Notes: generated from the sequence alone by a model not told the origin. Shown: positions 50,780 to 63,400, counted from the stretch's first letter. The stretch is DNA of 64,000 nucleotides from Catenulispora sp. GP43 (GCF_041260665.1 NZ_JBGCCT010000002.1:186001-250000); one strand, 5' to 3'. Numbers and translations are program-made.

Positions 50780-50859
50780 CCTGCGGGGCAGAGGCCGATG
50801 CGGCGTCTGCCCCGCAGGGGTTAGGTGGGCCGCAGCCCGGCTGGTTTGCCGGGCTGCGG
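50780..50859. terminator. Two consecutive strong terminator hairpins
   Basis: CCTGCGGGGCAGA (50780-50792) pairs with 50806-50818, and CCGCAGCCCGGC (50830-50841) pairs with 50848-50859. They lie just past the stop of the minus-strand IPT/TIG gene at 50867. Confidence 0.88.
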
Positions 50860-50866
50860 TGGTGTA

Positions 50867-51610
50867 TCAGATGCCGGGGCCGGCCACGTAGGTGAAGCCG
50901 CCGGTGAGAGTGGCGGAGCCGCCCGCGGTGCTGACCGTGACGTCGGCCGCCCCCGCGGTCCCGGGCGGGGTGACGACGGACAGTTCGGTGTCGCTGATGA
51001 CCGAGAACGGCGCGACGGCGCCGCCGACGGTGACGGAGGCGGTGGTGGTCAGGCCGGTGCCGGCGACTGTCGTTCCGGTGCCGCCGGAGGTCGGACCGGA
51101 ACTCGGGGTGACGGAGGTGGCCGTGGGGGCGTCCACGTAGGTGTAGGACAGGCCGTTGCTGGCGCCGCCGGCCGTGTGGACCGTGATGCCGACCGATCCG
51201 GCCGCCGCGCCGGCGGGCACCGTGACGCTGATCAGGCTGTCGGAGACCACGGTGGGCGTGGCGCTGTTGGCACCGAAGGCCACGCTGGAGGCGGTGGACA
51301 GGCCGGTGCCGGACAGGGTGATGGTGTTGCCGCCGGCCGTCGGTCCGGAGTCGTTGCTCAGCGTCGCCTTGAACGGTGCCCCCACGTAGAAGTACGACAG
51401 CGGATTGCTGGTCCCGCCACCGGTGGTCACGGTGACGCCCACGGTCCCGGCGCCGGACGGGGCGGTGGCGGTGACCGAGGTGGGGGTGTTGGCGGTGATG
51501 GTGGCGGACTTGGTGCCGAACTTGACGGCGGTCGCGCCGGCGAGGTTGGTGCCGGTGATAGTGACGGCGTTCCCGCCGCCGGTGGGTCCCTGGTTCGGAG
51601 AAATAGGCAT
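50867..51610 (-). CDS. IPT/TIG-repeat protein without signal peptide
   Basis: 247 residues. Like the gene at 22645, it opens with MPISPNQGPTGGGNAVTITG and has three IPT/TIG modules of about 82 residues (LSNDSGPTAGGNTITLSG, VTPSSGPTSGGTGTTVAG), ending TLTGGFTYVAGPGI. AAAGGAA lies upstream of ATG. The shared opening and closing residues (ending GYTYESGPSI in the other) show that both derive from one gene family. No export signal or membrane helix is visible. Confidence 0.85.
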   Translation of the reverse strand: MPISPNQGPTGGGNAVTITGTNLAGATAVKFGTKSATITANTPTSVTATAPSGAGTVGVTVTTGGGTSNPLSYFYVGAPFKATLSNDSGPTAGGNTITLSGTGLSTASSVAFGANSATPTVVSDSLISVTVPAGAAAGSVGITVHTAGGASNGLSYTYVDAPTATSVTPSSGPTSGGTGTTVAGTGLTTTASVTVGGAVAPFSVISDTELSVVTPPGTAGAADVTVSTAGGSATLTGGFTYVAGPGI

Positions 51611-53361
<1,751 letters not shown>

Positions 53362-53889
53362 GTGAAGGACAAGCGATCACCGATGCCGGAACCGAGCGAC
53401 GAGTTGGACGCCGACGTGATGCCGAACGCGACGCAGGTCGTCGCGTCCGCCGTCGCCGAGGCGAACGGACCCGAGGGCGAGGTACTCGACTGGCTGACGG
53501 TGGGTTGGCAGACCGTCGAGGACAGCGTACGGCGTCTGCGGCAGCGGATCTTCATGGCGTCGCGGGAAGGGGACCTGGAGAAGGTCCGGAACTTGCAGAA
53601 GTTGATACTACGGTCCCGTGCGAACGCTCTGCTGAGCGTGCGGCGGGTCACGGACGTCAACGCCGGGCGCAAGACGGCGGGCGTCGACGGCGTCGTGGTG
53701 AAGGACCCCATCGGCAAGACTGGACTGGCCGAGCAGGTCCAACACCAGACGGCGTCGACGACGGGCCGTCCGGTCCGGCGGGTGTTCATCCCCAAGCGCG
53801 GCAGCACCAAGCAGCGTCCGATCGGCATTCCCGTGATCGTTGACCGATGCCGCCAGGCGGCGGTGGTCAACACGCCCGGGCCCAAGTAG
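53362..53889 (+). pseudogene. Truncated group II intron-encoded reverse transcriptase/maturase
   Basis: The N-terminal 150 codons are typical: WQTVEDSVRRLRQRIFMASR, LEKVRNLQKLILRSRANALL, VRRVTDVNAGRKTAGVDGVV and VRRVFIPKRGSTKQRPIGIP. After VIVDRCRQ the reading leaves the family (AAVVNTPGPK, stop), so the catalytic YADD domain, maturase and endonuclease parts are missing. Confidence 0.88.
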
Positions 53890-53943
53890 GACTGGACTTG
53901 GCAGCCTGACCTCATCAGGCTTGCGAAAGCAGCGAAAGCCGAG

Positions 53944-55053
53944 CTAGGAGGGCAGACGGAGGCTGGCGGCGAGCATCGGCCAGGAAGCGACGAAAGTGTC
54001 TCTCCAAGACGACCAGTCATGCGAGCCGCCGGCGTAGAAGTCGGTTAACACTGGGATGCCGAGCATGGTGAGCCGATTAGCGAACGCGATGTTCTGCGGT
54101 CGCAGCATCGCGCCCTCCAACAACTTCCCTAGCCTTTCCATTGTGAACCCACCGCCCCCTACGGAATCATCACCACAAGATAGGAAAATCGAAGTTCCGC
54201 GAAGGTTCGCCGCTTGCGCGTAAGGATTGTTCCTAATCCATACTCTAGCAGCGGAACTATCATTCGGATTTCCCCACACCTGGTTCGGGTTGATTCCCTG
54301 CCAGGACTGTGTCAGGCCCATCATCATGGATGTGCCGGGATCAGTCGTGTTAACGATCCCGCTGTAGGATGCCGCCGCGGTAAAAGTCCGTGGGAAGTGA
54401 GCGGCCAGGATCATGGCGCCGTAGCCGCCGGCGGACACGCCGGCCACAGCGCGTGTTGAGTCTGCATGGTAGTTGCGTTCCAGCAGTTGCATGAGCTCCA
54501 CGGCTTCGAAGGTCTCATAGTCGGGCTTGTTCCAACCGTTGTTCCACCAGCGGGTCGGCAGGCCGGTGCGGCTGCTATCAGGCATGACGACAATGACGTT
54601 CTTGGCGGAGACGAAGGATTCAATATCGGTTTCCCGGGTCCAGGAGGTGTAATCGTCATTGCCGCCGTGCAGCAGGTAGAGGACGGGCCACGTTTCGCCT
54701 CCTGGGTCGGTGGTCCAGCGGGCTGGAACAATGATCCGAGTCGGGACCACTCCGCCGACTGCGGTGGAGCTGATGTCGATGTCGGCCATGCGCCGGTCGA
54801 GCCAATCCTCGGACTGAATGTACGAGCCGTCGTCAGCCTGACCAGAGGGAGGCGTAACCGAGATCGATTTCATGGTTGATGGGGATGTCGGCACCTGCAG
54901 TGGCGGTGGGGTCGGAATATTCACTGCGGCCGGATATGCACTACCTGGAGAGCTGGCCGATGAGGTGGGTGCGGCTGCGAACCAGACAATTAGCGTGAGC
55001 GCCAGGGCGAGTGCTGAGGCTAGGCCCCGAGTCGGACGCGGCATGATGGCCAC
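53944..55053 (-). CDS. Secreted esterase/Ag85-type alpha/beta hydrolase
   Basis: 369 residues from GTG 55053 (GAGAGAAG 7 nt upstream); ATG 55044 is also possible. A Sec signal peptide spans about 4-33 (LASALALALTLIVWFAAAP). The esterase-D/antigen 85 fold is shown by VLYLLHGGNDDYTSWTRETD, VIVVMPDSSRTGLP, nucleophile Ser in AGVSAGGYGAMILA and His in GGSHDWSSWRDTF. Members either hydrolyse esters or transfer acyl groups onto cell-wall sugars. Its nearness to a GT39-type enzyme and a Pks13-like PKS makes an acyl transfer role worth considering. Confidence 0.88.
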   Translation of the reverse strand: MAIMPRPTRGLASALALALTLIVWFAAAPTSSASSPGSAYPAAVNIPTPPPLQVPTSPSTMKSISVTPPSGQADDGSYIQSEDWLDRRMADIDISSTAVGGVVPTRIIVPARWTTDPGGETWPVLYLLHGGNDDYTSWTRETDIESFVSAKNVIVVMPDSSRTGLPTRWWNNGWNKPDYETFEAVELMQLLERNYHADSTRAVAGVSAGGYGAMILAAHFPRTFTAAASYSGIVNTTDPGTSMMMGLTQSWQGINPNQVWGNPNDSSAARVWIRNNPYAQAANLRGTSIFLSCGDDSVGGGGFTMERLGKLLEGAMLRPQNIAFANRLTMLGIPVLTDFYAGGSHDWSSWRDTFVASWPMLAASLRLPS

Positions 55054-55445
55054 AATGGTTCTTCTCTCTCGATCGGGCTGGGGGAGTCGGCGTTGGTGCG
55101 GGAGGATGTCCGCCACGCACGGTTAACGGACCTAGCCTCCGGGCGGCTGGCAGGCTGGGCTCAGCCTCTGAGGCCGTCACGTCGCCTTTTGTCGGCGAAC
55201 CGAGGGGGTGACGAAGCTGGCAACCGCGGCTGGGGACAGACATGTGGGCGCGACCGTGAAAGCGACAGGCTGAGCCCACCCCGTGATGAAGACATCACTC
55301 AGGGTTAGAAGGAGCCGGAGTGGAGCAGGTTGTACATCCAAGGCGCCAGTTCAGAAGTGCCACCGCGCGCCGTGCTCCACCGACGTCACTCCATGATCCA
55401 ACCGGGAAGGTCCGGCCTGGGTCGTTCAATCACTGCGCCGCGTTG
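55054..55445. other. Intergenic region with a distant inverted repeat
   Basis: No gene. TGGGCTCAGCCT (55156-55167) and AGGCTGAGCCCA (55267-55278) are perfect 12-bp inverted copies 99 bp apart, which could be the ends of a tiny mobile element or a long-range hairpin. Confidence 0.5.
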
Positions 55446-56990
55446 TCATGGTCGGTGTATCCGATCCCACAGCCTGTTCAAAGGGGCGCGGGGCTCGGCA
55501 CACAGCCATACGGGGACGTCCTGGTTGGCGAGTTCGGAGCTCCCGTGGGCGAGATGGATGGTGTCCACACGGCGTACCGAGTTGAAGAACTCGCCGATCC
55601 AGCGGCCGTCGCCGCCAACGTACAGCACCTGGCGCGTGGTCGCGGGCGGGCGCCGGGCATACCAGTAACCGCGTTCGGGCCCGTAGGCCGCCGGCAGGCC
55701 GTCGGCGCGGCCGTATACATCGAGCGCGCTGGCCTGCCAGTAGGAGTCGCCTATCACAGCGGTGTGCGCGCGAAGATCGGGCGGCAGGCGACGGTATGCG
55801 CTCGCCGTGGTCTCTGCGAGCTGGGGCCAGCCGTAGCTGCCGCTGGAGACGAAGTCCACAAGGGTGACGCCCGTAAGCCCGTCGGCCGGTCGGACCGGCA
55901 GGCTGAAGTAGATTGCCAACGGGGCAGACAATGCGAACACCGGCCAGGTGGGAACCCAGCGCCACCAGCGTGCTGGAGGGCAACGCTCGATACGTGCCGC
56001 CGAAGCGGCGAACAGCACCGCGTACAGCCCCGCGAGGTAGTAGTAGCGGTCGGCGGAGACCGCCAGCACCAGGGGCACGACGACGCACGCCCAGCCGAGC
56101 AACCGATACTCACGGAGCTCTGGAGCGCGCAGTAAGCAATAGAACCCGTGGCAAGCCAGGAAGGCCCCTGCAAGTAAGCCTGCCATCAACACGGCGAGAG
56201 GCACCATGGCCAACGGACCGCCAAGTAGCCGCTGGTCCTGCTCAAAGACCACCTGACGCATTAGCAGGTACGGCCAATCGTTGTCAGCCTGCCAGATGAT
56301 GGTTGGCACTGTGAGTAGCACGGTAATCGCGCCACCAGCCCAAAGCAGAGGACGGCGCAGCAGTTCGCGAGGACCGGCAATGAGGGCACCGGCCGCCAGC
56401 CCGAGCCAGAAGAAGCAGATAAGGAACTTGGCCTGCATCGCGATTGCCGTGACGATTCCGGCATACAACAGGAGCCTGTCGTCTCGGATTCGCACCCAGC
56501 GCACCACGAGCCAGCTGACCAGCACCCAGCAGAACGGATCCACCGTAGAGGTGGCCAGAAGATGACCAGACGCGAGAAGCTGAAATGAGAGCGCGTACGC
56601 CGCCGCGGCCGTGGTCTGTGCGCGTGCCGCGCCTCCGAATTCGCGGGCGATTAGTGCGCAAAGCACAACCCCGATAGTTGTCAGTAGCATGGGCAGCAGC
56701 CGCATGCCGGCCACCGAGCCCGGAAACATGAGTTCAAGGAGTCTGGCGAGCTGCGGAAGCAGCCATGGGTTGTCCTCGTATCCCCAGGCCGGGTGATATT
56801 TTCCGGAGGCAAGGAAGTAGAGTTCGTCGCCGAAGTATCCGAATCGGCCGCTCACCGCCAGCAGAGCTGCCGCGGCCGCGCCCGCGATCGTGAGCACTGG
56901 CAGACGCGCGAAAGGGGCTAGAATTCCTGAGTCGCTTTCTCGGCAGTCATCGAGACACACTGCCATCTCAGGATTGTCTGATACGTCCAC
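55446..56990 (-). CDS. GT39/ArnT-like membrane glycosyltransferase
   Basis: 514 residues, GTG start 6 nt after GGGAG. About 10-12 membrane helices. The first outside loop has GRFGYFGDELYFLASGKYH (about 48-66), with the Asp-Glu pair of GT-C enzymes, and GYEDNPWLLPQLARL. Later motifs include STVDPFCWVLVSW and FLICFFWLGLAAG, then a C-terminal soluble domain with VIGDSYWQASALDVYG and ANQDVPVWLC. It probably transfers a sugar from a polyprenyl-phosphate donor to an envelope acceptor. Confidence 0.85.
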   Translation of the reverse strand: MDVSDNPEMAVCLDDCRESDSGILAPFARLPVLTIAGAAAAALLAVSGRFGYFGDELYFLASGKYHPAWGYEDNPWLLPQLARLLELMFPGSVAGMRLLPMLLTTIGVVLCALIAREFGGAARAQTTAAAAYALSFQLLASGHLLATSTVDPFCWVLVSWLVVRWVRIRDDRLLLYAGIVTAIAMQAKFLICFFWLGLAAGALIAGPRELLRRPLLWAGGAITVLLTVPTIIWQADNDWPYLLMRQVVFEQDQRLLGGPLAMVPLAVLMAGLLAGAFLACHGFYCLLRAPELREYRLLGWACVVVPLVLAVSADRYYYLAGLYAVLFAASAARIERCPPARWWRWVPTWPVFALSAPLAIYFSLPVRPADGLTGVTLVDFVSSGSYGWPQLAETTASAYRRLPPDLRAHTAVIGDSYWQASALDVYGRADGLPAAYGPERGYWYARRPPATTRQVLYVGGDGRWIGEFFNSVRRVDTIHLAHGSSELANQDVPVWLCAEPRAPLNRLWDRIHRP

Positions 56991-57051
56991 TGTCGACTCC
57001 CACCTTCCATCGATCTCGCAACCGTTTGCGACCGCGTGGCTGTAGCCGGGA

Positions 57052-57897
57052 TCACGCCTTGGCGGCGGTTAGTCGGTATCGCAGCCGATCCGGCAATCTG
57101 GCGGCCAGGGCTCCGAGGTGAGCGTCGAGACCCACCAGGTATCGGGGTCTGGGGTGAGGGGCAGTCAGCGCTTTAACGATAACCTTCGCGGGGCGGCTCG
57201 GGGATAAGCCACGCTGCGCGGTGCGCCTGGCTGCTGTCCGTGCTGTGGCAATCTGATATGCGTATTTTTCTTGTGCGGCGGCTGGCAGGGTGTCCTGGAG
57301 TTCGGCGAAGGCAGCCGCCATCTTGGTCCACGTCTTCGTCGCGACGGCACCGGGTTCGATCAGCACGACCTTGATGCCGAACGGCGCGAGCTCGGCGCGT
57401 AGGCTGTCGGTCAGGCCCACGACGCCGAACTTCGAGATCTGGTAGGGACCGTGGGTGGTTCCGGCGATTCGGCCAATGATCGAACCCACCTGCACAATGC
57501 GCGCTGACCTGCCCTGCTGTGCGGCCAAGTGCAGCGCGGGGAGTACCTCCTGAGTCACTGCCAGGTGACCGGTCAGGTTGATCTCCAACTGTCTTCGAAA
57601 GTCGGCGAGCGGCATGTACTCCAGCGGTCCCGGCATGGGCGTGGCGGCGTTGTTGACCAGGCCGTCGAGCGGGCCGTTCGCCACCACCTGCTCCCCAGCG
57701 GCGCGCACCGAATCCGGATCGGAAAGGTCCATTCGCAGTACCCGGACCGCCCTCGGGTGATCCCGCAGAATCGCCTTCTCGTCCGCGTCGGAACGTACCG
57801 TGGCCCACACGTGAGCACCCGTGCGCACCAACTCATCAACGCAGGCCCGTCCAATCCCACTTGACGCCCCGGTCACCATGAAGGTTCTCGTTGTCAT
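57052..57897 (-). CDS. SDR family oxidoreductase
   Basis: 281 residues. FMVTGASSGIGRACVDEL (about 6-23) is the cofactor site, DLSDPDSV the adenine contact, LVNNAATPMPGP the NNAA motif, Ser in VQVGSIIGRIAG, and YQISKFGVVGL gives Tyr and Lys. The long C-terminus with ELAPFGIKVVLIEPGAVATK resembles retinol-dehydrogenase-type ketoacyl/ketolipid reductases. It could reduce a lipid or polyketide intermediate of the nearby PKS. No clear ribosome-binding site at ATG 57897. Confidence 0.88.
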   Translation of the reverse strand: MTTRTFMVTGASSGIGRACVDELVRTGAHVWATVRSDADEKAILRDHPRAVRVLRMDLSDPDSVRAAGEQVVANGPLDGLVNNAATPMPGPLEYMPLADFRRQLEINLTGHLAVTQEVLPALHLAAQQGRSARIVQVGSIIGRIAGTTHGPYQISKFGVVGLTDSLRAELAPFGIKVVLIEPGAVATKTWTKMAAAFAELQDTLPAAAQEKYAYQIATARTAARRTAQRGLSPSRPAKVIVKALTAPHPRPRYLVGLDAHLGALAARLPDRLRYRLTAAKA

Positions 57898-58029
57898 GGT
57901 ATGAAGCGTATTAGCATGAACTGCCGCTAGGAGAGATGTAAGAGGACGAAATTTGATCGTGTCATGCGACGTGGTGATGGGCCGGGAAGCGCGCTCGTCT
58001 GATCGAGGCGGCCGAGGAGTCCGTCGAAG

Positions 58030-58830
58030 ATCTTCTGGCGGCCCGCATGCCCTTTCTTCTCGGCGCCATTCCAGGGTCGGCCGGAACGCGATGGTGGTGG
58101 CACGTAGCACCAGCAGCGGGTAGGCCTTGGACAGATAGAACACCAGCGGTGTCCGAGTCCGTGTCGAGCACCAGCTCGCGGCCTGCCGATAGTGGCCGGT
58201 GGCCAGGAATTCCAAAGCTCGCATAGAGAAGCGGTGCGCAGCTGGTGGGGCTTCACATACCGAACCTGGGCTCGAACCAGGCCCGGATCCGGTCGCACGT
58301 GCGCTCGAGCACCATGGCTCAGGCAGTGAACGGCCCGCCGCCGTTCTTCACCGGCAGAGCAGATACGAGCCTCCGTCCGGCACGATCAGACGCCGCCGCT
58401 CGGCAATAGTCAGCGACGCCCACGACCAACGGACTCTGTGATCTGTCCGCCTCGAGCATCCGGCCCTATCACTAGCAACGGCTCATCCCACCGTCGCGGC
58501 GGACGCCACGACGAGACGACCGTCGCTGCCTCCCGGTTCAGGCCCAGGTAATCGGGGACCGACGCCAAGGCCACATAAGAGGCTCACGTCGTCCGCGCCT
58601 TCTGGCCCTTGGCGATCCCGCCAGGGCCCGGAAGCGGAATCGGCACGGCCGTCGGTTCCAGCGGCAGCACCGGGATCCCCGACGGCAACAAGTGCGTGAA
58701 CTCGCCAGCCGCAACCCGGTGGCCACCGTCAGATCGCCGATCGCAACGTTGCGCGCCATCTCCCGCCCGGTGCCGGCGACTAGCGCTCGCGCCGAACGGT
58801 AGGTGAACGGCTCGGCCGCGGCATACCCCT
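58030..58830 (-). pseudogene. Decayed tyrosine recombinase (phage-type integrase)
   Basis: On the minus strand, pieces in several frames give MARNVAIGDLTVATGLRLA (with the catalytic Arg region), FTHLLPSGIPVLPLEPTAVP, WRPPRRWDEPLLVIGPDARG, ASLTIAERRRLIVPDGGSYL, and FSMRALEFLATGHYRQAASW followed by FYLSKAYPLLVLR. Family members continue DLLGHSSVxTTxxYL, which is missing here. At least three frameshifts and one stop are present. Confidence 0.7.
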
Positions 58831-58921
58831 CATTCCTCGCCCACCGGTAGTCTCAGCCTGGTTCCAGAACCAAGAGCAGAGCGTTGATCAATTCCTGAGG
58901 TTAGACGTAGAGCTAAGTGCA

Positions 58922-60340
58922 TCACGAATTCGCTTCAGGACGCGCGCGAGGCAGTGCAATCATGGCGTAGACGCCTCCAGCCAGGATGGGCAAGGCGCTG
59001 ATGAAGTAGATCGTATCGATCGGTCCGAAGTGAAGGCCGCCGATATCCTCATCCATCCCCACTAGCACGCTGCTGGCAAGCCAGCCGGCGGCCAGCGCTG
59101 ACACAAGGCTGGCGACTTGCTGGACCGGGCTGATCGTCGCGTTGACTCGGCCGAGCAGTTCGCGTGGCGTGACGGCCAGCAGCATCGAGCCGATGAGGGA
59201 GTTCAGCACACCCACAGGCACGCCGAGCATGCCGAGTACAGCTAGTGCGGGCCAACTGCTGCCCTGTTTGGCATACACAGCTACCAGTAGCCCAGCAGAT
59301 AGCAGCCCTCCGCTGATGACCCGCGCTGGACCGTAACGTGCGGCCAGCGCTCCGCTGGCCAGCGCTCCCGCCACCACTCCTGTCCCGAGGGAGAGCCCGA
59401 GCAGGCCATAGAAGCTCGCCGCTGCGTGCAGGTTGCGGGTGGTGAAGAACACGCCAAGCGCGCTGAGCGCTCCTGATCCCAGCGTGCTGACCACGATGGA
59501 GACCGTGAGCACAGCCAATTCCCGGTTTCGTAAGATGAACCGCAATCCGGCGCTGACTTCTTCTCGGAAGCTCGAGGCTCGAGTGCACGACTCGTCCGCA
59601 GTCGGTCGTGCAGCCGCCGGTACGTGAATGCCACGCACAGCAGTGAATGAGAGAAGGAACGAAGCTGCGTTGAGCCCCAGAGCCCACTGCGGTCCTGCGA
59701 AGAACAGCAAGGGTGCGGCGAGCGGCGGCCCGGTGATGATCGCCGCGGCGTCGGTGGCTTGGCCGATTCCTGAGGCTCGCACCCTCGCGTTGGTCTTCGG
59801 CACGATGTCCGCAACGTACGCGGCGCGAGCCGGGAGGAAGAATCGGGCCGCCGCCGACGATGCCACCGTCACGGCATATAAGAGCACGATTGACACCCGA
59901 GTGCTCGCGCCCATTGACACGACGAAGGCAAGGCCTGCAAACAGCCCAGCCCGGACCAAGTCAGTGGCCAGCATGATGCGGCGCCGGTCCCAGCGATCTA
60001 CGAAAACTCCTGCGATAGGAGCGACGATCAACACTGTGATCGCCTCGGCGACTATCAATCCGGCGACCGCCGCAGGTGCGACGCTCTCGCCACGCAGCAG
60101 CGTTGCACCCATCCACAGCACCATGGTCGTCAGTGCAAGCTGGTCACCGACCCCAGACACGACCTGCCCGACCCATAGCCTCGTGAAAGCAGGGTTGACC
60201 ACCACGGCCGAACGTGGGCCGGAGCGAACCGTGGCAACCGATTCTCCTCGGCGAATGAGTCTGCGGCGTGATGCCGACGGCTCTGATTCCGGCGAGACCG
60301 GTTCGGTCACAGATTGCACGACCGCGGTGTCTTCATCCAT
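58922..60340 (-). CDS. MFS transporter, efflux type
   Basis: 472 residues from ATG 60340; an upstream start at 60379 is less likely. A charged N-terminus of about 55 residues precedes 12 predicted helices. The typical pattern FTRLWVGQVVSGVGDQL and AGVFVDRWDRRRIMLATDLV (the MFS loop 2-3 motif) places it among the macrolide-efflux-like (MefA type) exporters, as do GPPLAAPLLFF and TPRELLGRVNA. Lying 146 bp downstream of the PKS gene on the same strand, it is a good candidate exporter of the PKS product. Confidence 0.9.
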   Translation of the reverse strand: MDEDTAVVQSVTEPVSPESEPSASRRRLIRRGESVATVRSGPRSAVVVNPAFTRLWVGQVVSGVGDQLALTTMVLWMGATLLRGESVAPAAVAGLIVAEAITVLIVAPIAGVFVDRWDRRRIMLATDLVRAGLFAGLAFVVSMGASTRVSIVLLYAVTVASSAAARFFLPARAAYVADIVPKTNARVRASGIGQATDAAAIITGPPLAAPLLFFAGPQWALGLNAASFLLSFTAVRGIHVPAAARPTADESCTRASSFREEVSAGLRFILRNRELAVLTVSIVVSTLGSGALSALGVFFTTRNLHAAASFYGLLGLSLGTGVVAGALASGALAARYGPARVISGGLLSAGLLVAVYAKQGSSWPALAVLGMLGVPVGVLNSLIGSMLLAVTPRELLGRVNATISPVQQVASLVSALAAGWLASSVLVGMDEDIGGLHFGPIDTIYFISALPILAGGVYAMIALPRARPEANS

Positions 60341-60486
60341 ATCTAGGTAGTCCTCGTGTCGTGCAGAACCGCTTCGCACAATGAATGCCGTCGTGCTCTG
60401 AACTCGGAGTGCTGGGCTTCTTCCAACTCGAAGAATCAGCTCGCTGCATAGGCCTCGAGCTGGGCGAATATCGGCGGAGACGCCCT

Positions 60487-63400
60487 CTAGCGTCGGCGCG
60501 ACGAGCCTTCGGGAGCCAAGTCCTGTTCAGCATGTAGAAGGTCGGCGGTGAGCAAGTCGGCCAGAACATCGACGACGGGCGGATCGAGCAAGGCAAGATG
60601 GTGTCCCGGCACGGAAGCCACTGCCAGGTCAGTGCACCACTCATCCCATCCGAGGGCCTTATCGTCCCTCTGGTAGCGCGGGTCGGAAACGGTGTGGGGG
60701 GCCGGCTGGCTCGCTCGGTATAGGATGGTACGTCCGTGGTAAACGGCTGGAATGTGCCGCTCCAGGCTGCACGTGTCGATGTAAGAATCGCGTTGGTGTT
60801 TGAGGATAGATGGCGGCAGAGCCATCGTTTTCTCAAGAAGACCCATGATCAGGTCAATCTGCTGCAATTCGTCCATCGCGGCCAGTTCGTTATACGGTAG
60901 CGCCAGGTCGGCCCCATACGTGTCACGAATATAGGCGGCGAAGGCCTCATATCGAGTGCGCGTGATCTGCTCCGGGCTGGCATCCAGGATAGGCAGCGGT
61001 AGCACGCTATCGATAAGCAGCAGGGCTCTGACCTCGCCGTCGTCCGCCAGAAGCCGCGCGGTCTCTTGCGCTACGATTCCGCCATAAGACCACCCACCAA
61101 GAACCCACGGTCCTCCGGGGCGACATTCCTGGATCAGGCGTGCGTATTCTGCAGCACGCTCTCCGACATCGGTGACATGGGTTAGCGGTTCGAGCCCGAA
61201 GCAGGGCTGTTCTGCTGTGAGGCGGCTGCACAGCGGCCGATATACCGCGGAGGAACCTCCGGCAGGATGAATGAGGAAAAGCGGAGGACAGGTTCCACTG
61301 GGACGCAGTGCACGGATGTTGCCTTCCACCGGCGTTTCCACCAAGGGCCGCAGCCAGTCAGCGAGAGACGCGATAGTGACGGGCGAATCCGCCTGGCTTG
61401 GAATCTCGATGGGGCGTCCGATGCTCGTGCCGATAGCGCGAGAGAGCTCAGTCGCCAAGCGCGGCTCCAGGCGCAAGCCGGTCAATTCGTCATCGACGCC
61501 GGCTGGCGGCTTGCCGCCGACGGTCTGCCAAGCGTGCGCGATCAATCGCTCGGTCATGTCGCGCGGTTGCGGCTTGCAGCCGTGCGATGCGGATGCCGGC
61601 GCCACTGTCTTGAGGTGGTCGGCGACGCGAGCCACGGTACCTGCGTCGAGGAGTAGCCGGGGCAGAACTTGGACACCGAACTCCTGTTTGATGATGACCA
61701 CGATACGTGCGGCCTGAAGCGAGTCGAGGCCGAGTTCGGTCAGCTTTGTGTGGTCGTCGATGCTTGATGGCGTGTAGCCCATGACCTGCGCGACACAAGC
61801 CCTGATGTGGTCAATCGGGCTCAACGCTTGCTGCGCTGCTGGGGAGTTCCGCAGTACATCGTCGGCGTCTGGGGCTGGGTGGCTCTGCCGAGCGCCGGCC
61901 CAGTACGTACGGTGGCGCCAACGGACAGAGGGCACGTCGATGATCCGCGCGCCGGGGTGGAGTGGCCGTCTGCCAGGGACCGGTTCCAAATTGCCGCGGA
62001 GCAATAGGGCGCTCAGCGAGAGGCGAAATCCCACCGTCTCGTCCACACCGCGGCGCAACGTGGGCAGCAGCAGCGTGTCCTTGACCCCTGTTGCGCAAAG
62101 CGTCTCGGCGATGGGGTGCAGTTGGGTCGGGTGTGGTGAGATCTCGACGAAGACTCGATGACCGTCCTCCGCCGCTGCGGCAATCGCTTGGTGGAAGCGT
62201 ACTGGCGCGCGTAGGTTGCGCACCCAGTAGTTGGTGTCGAGGGGACCGGTGTCGCGCGGGTGCTGGGCGGCGGTCGGGTAGAACCGGCACGTCGGATCCT
62301 GACACTTGATTGTGCCGAGCTCCGTCGCGAAAGTCTGCAAGATGGGCTCGACGTGTTCTGTATGGCTGGCCGCCGCGATGTCCAGCATGCCTACCGTCGC
62401 TCCGGCGCGCTCGGCGCGGGAGGTCAGTGACGCGACGTCTGCAGCCGATCCTGCGACCACGACCTGTGTTGGGGACGAGTGGACAGCGATTCTGATGCTC
62501 TCCAAGTCCCTGGCGGAGTGCGTGGCCCGCTCCTCAGACCAGCCTACGACGGCCATGGCCCCGCCTGTCAGACCACCGAGTAGTCGGGAGCGCGAGGTGA
62601 TGATACTGGCGCCGGTCTCGAGCGACAGAGCTCCAGCGACGACGGCCGCAGCGATCTCTCCCATGGAGTGCCCGATCACGGCGGCTGGCCGCAGGCCATA
62701 GGACTGCCACAGGGCGGCGAGCGCCACCTGGAGTCCGAAGAGCGTCGGCTGCGCGACCGCGGGCTCGGTTACCGCGGCGCCGGTGGCAAGGATGTCCCGC
62801 AGCGAGAAGCTCGCGTACCGTTCGAGCACGGGCTCCACCGCATCGACGGCTGAAGCGAAGACGGGCTCCTCGTCGAGCAGGCGCTGAGCCATGCCAGGCC
62901 ATTGCGAACCGTAGCCCGAAAAAACCCAGACCGTACCGGGCGTGGCACCGTCAGTACCATCTGTGTCACATTCGACGTAGCCCGCGTGTGGTTCGTCTGC
63001 CGCGAGTCGCGACAGGGCTTCGGCAGCCTGCTCGCCGCTGCGTGCAACGACTGCGGCCCGGTACCGGCCGGTGCCGAGGCGCCCTAGAAGCGTGTGCGCG
63101 ACATCATGGAGGCGCGCCCTGGTCGCGTGCGGCGAATCCAGCCAGGTGGCAAGGTCGCCCGCGGCCTCCCGCAGGCGACCGGCTGACTGCGCGCCGAGGG
63201 CGATCACAGCCGGCGCCATGACATTAGATGTGGCAGAGGAAACCACAGAGGGTTCATATTCTCGAAGCACCACATGCGCGTTGGTGCCGCCGAAGCCGAA
63301 CGCCGATACACCCGCCGTCGCACGGCTTGAATAGCGCGGCCAGGGCTCGGGCCGGGTGACCACCCGCAGGCCAAGGGCGTCGAAGTCGACGTGGCCGTTG

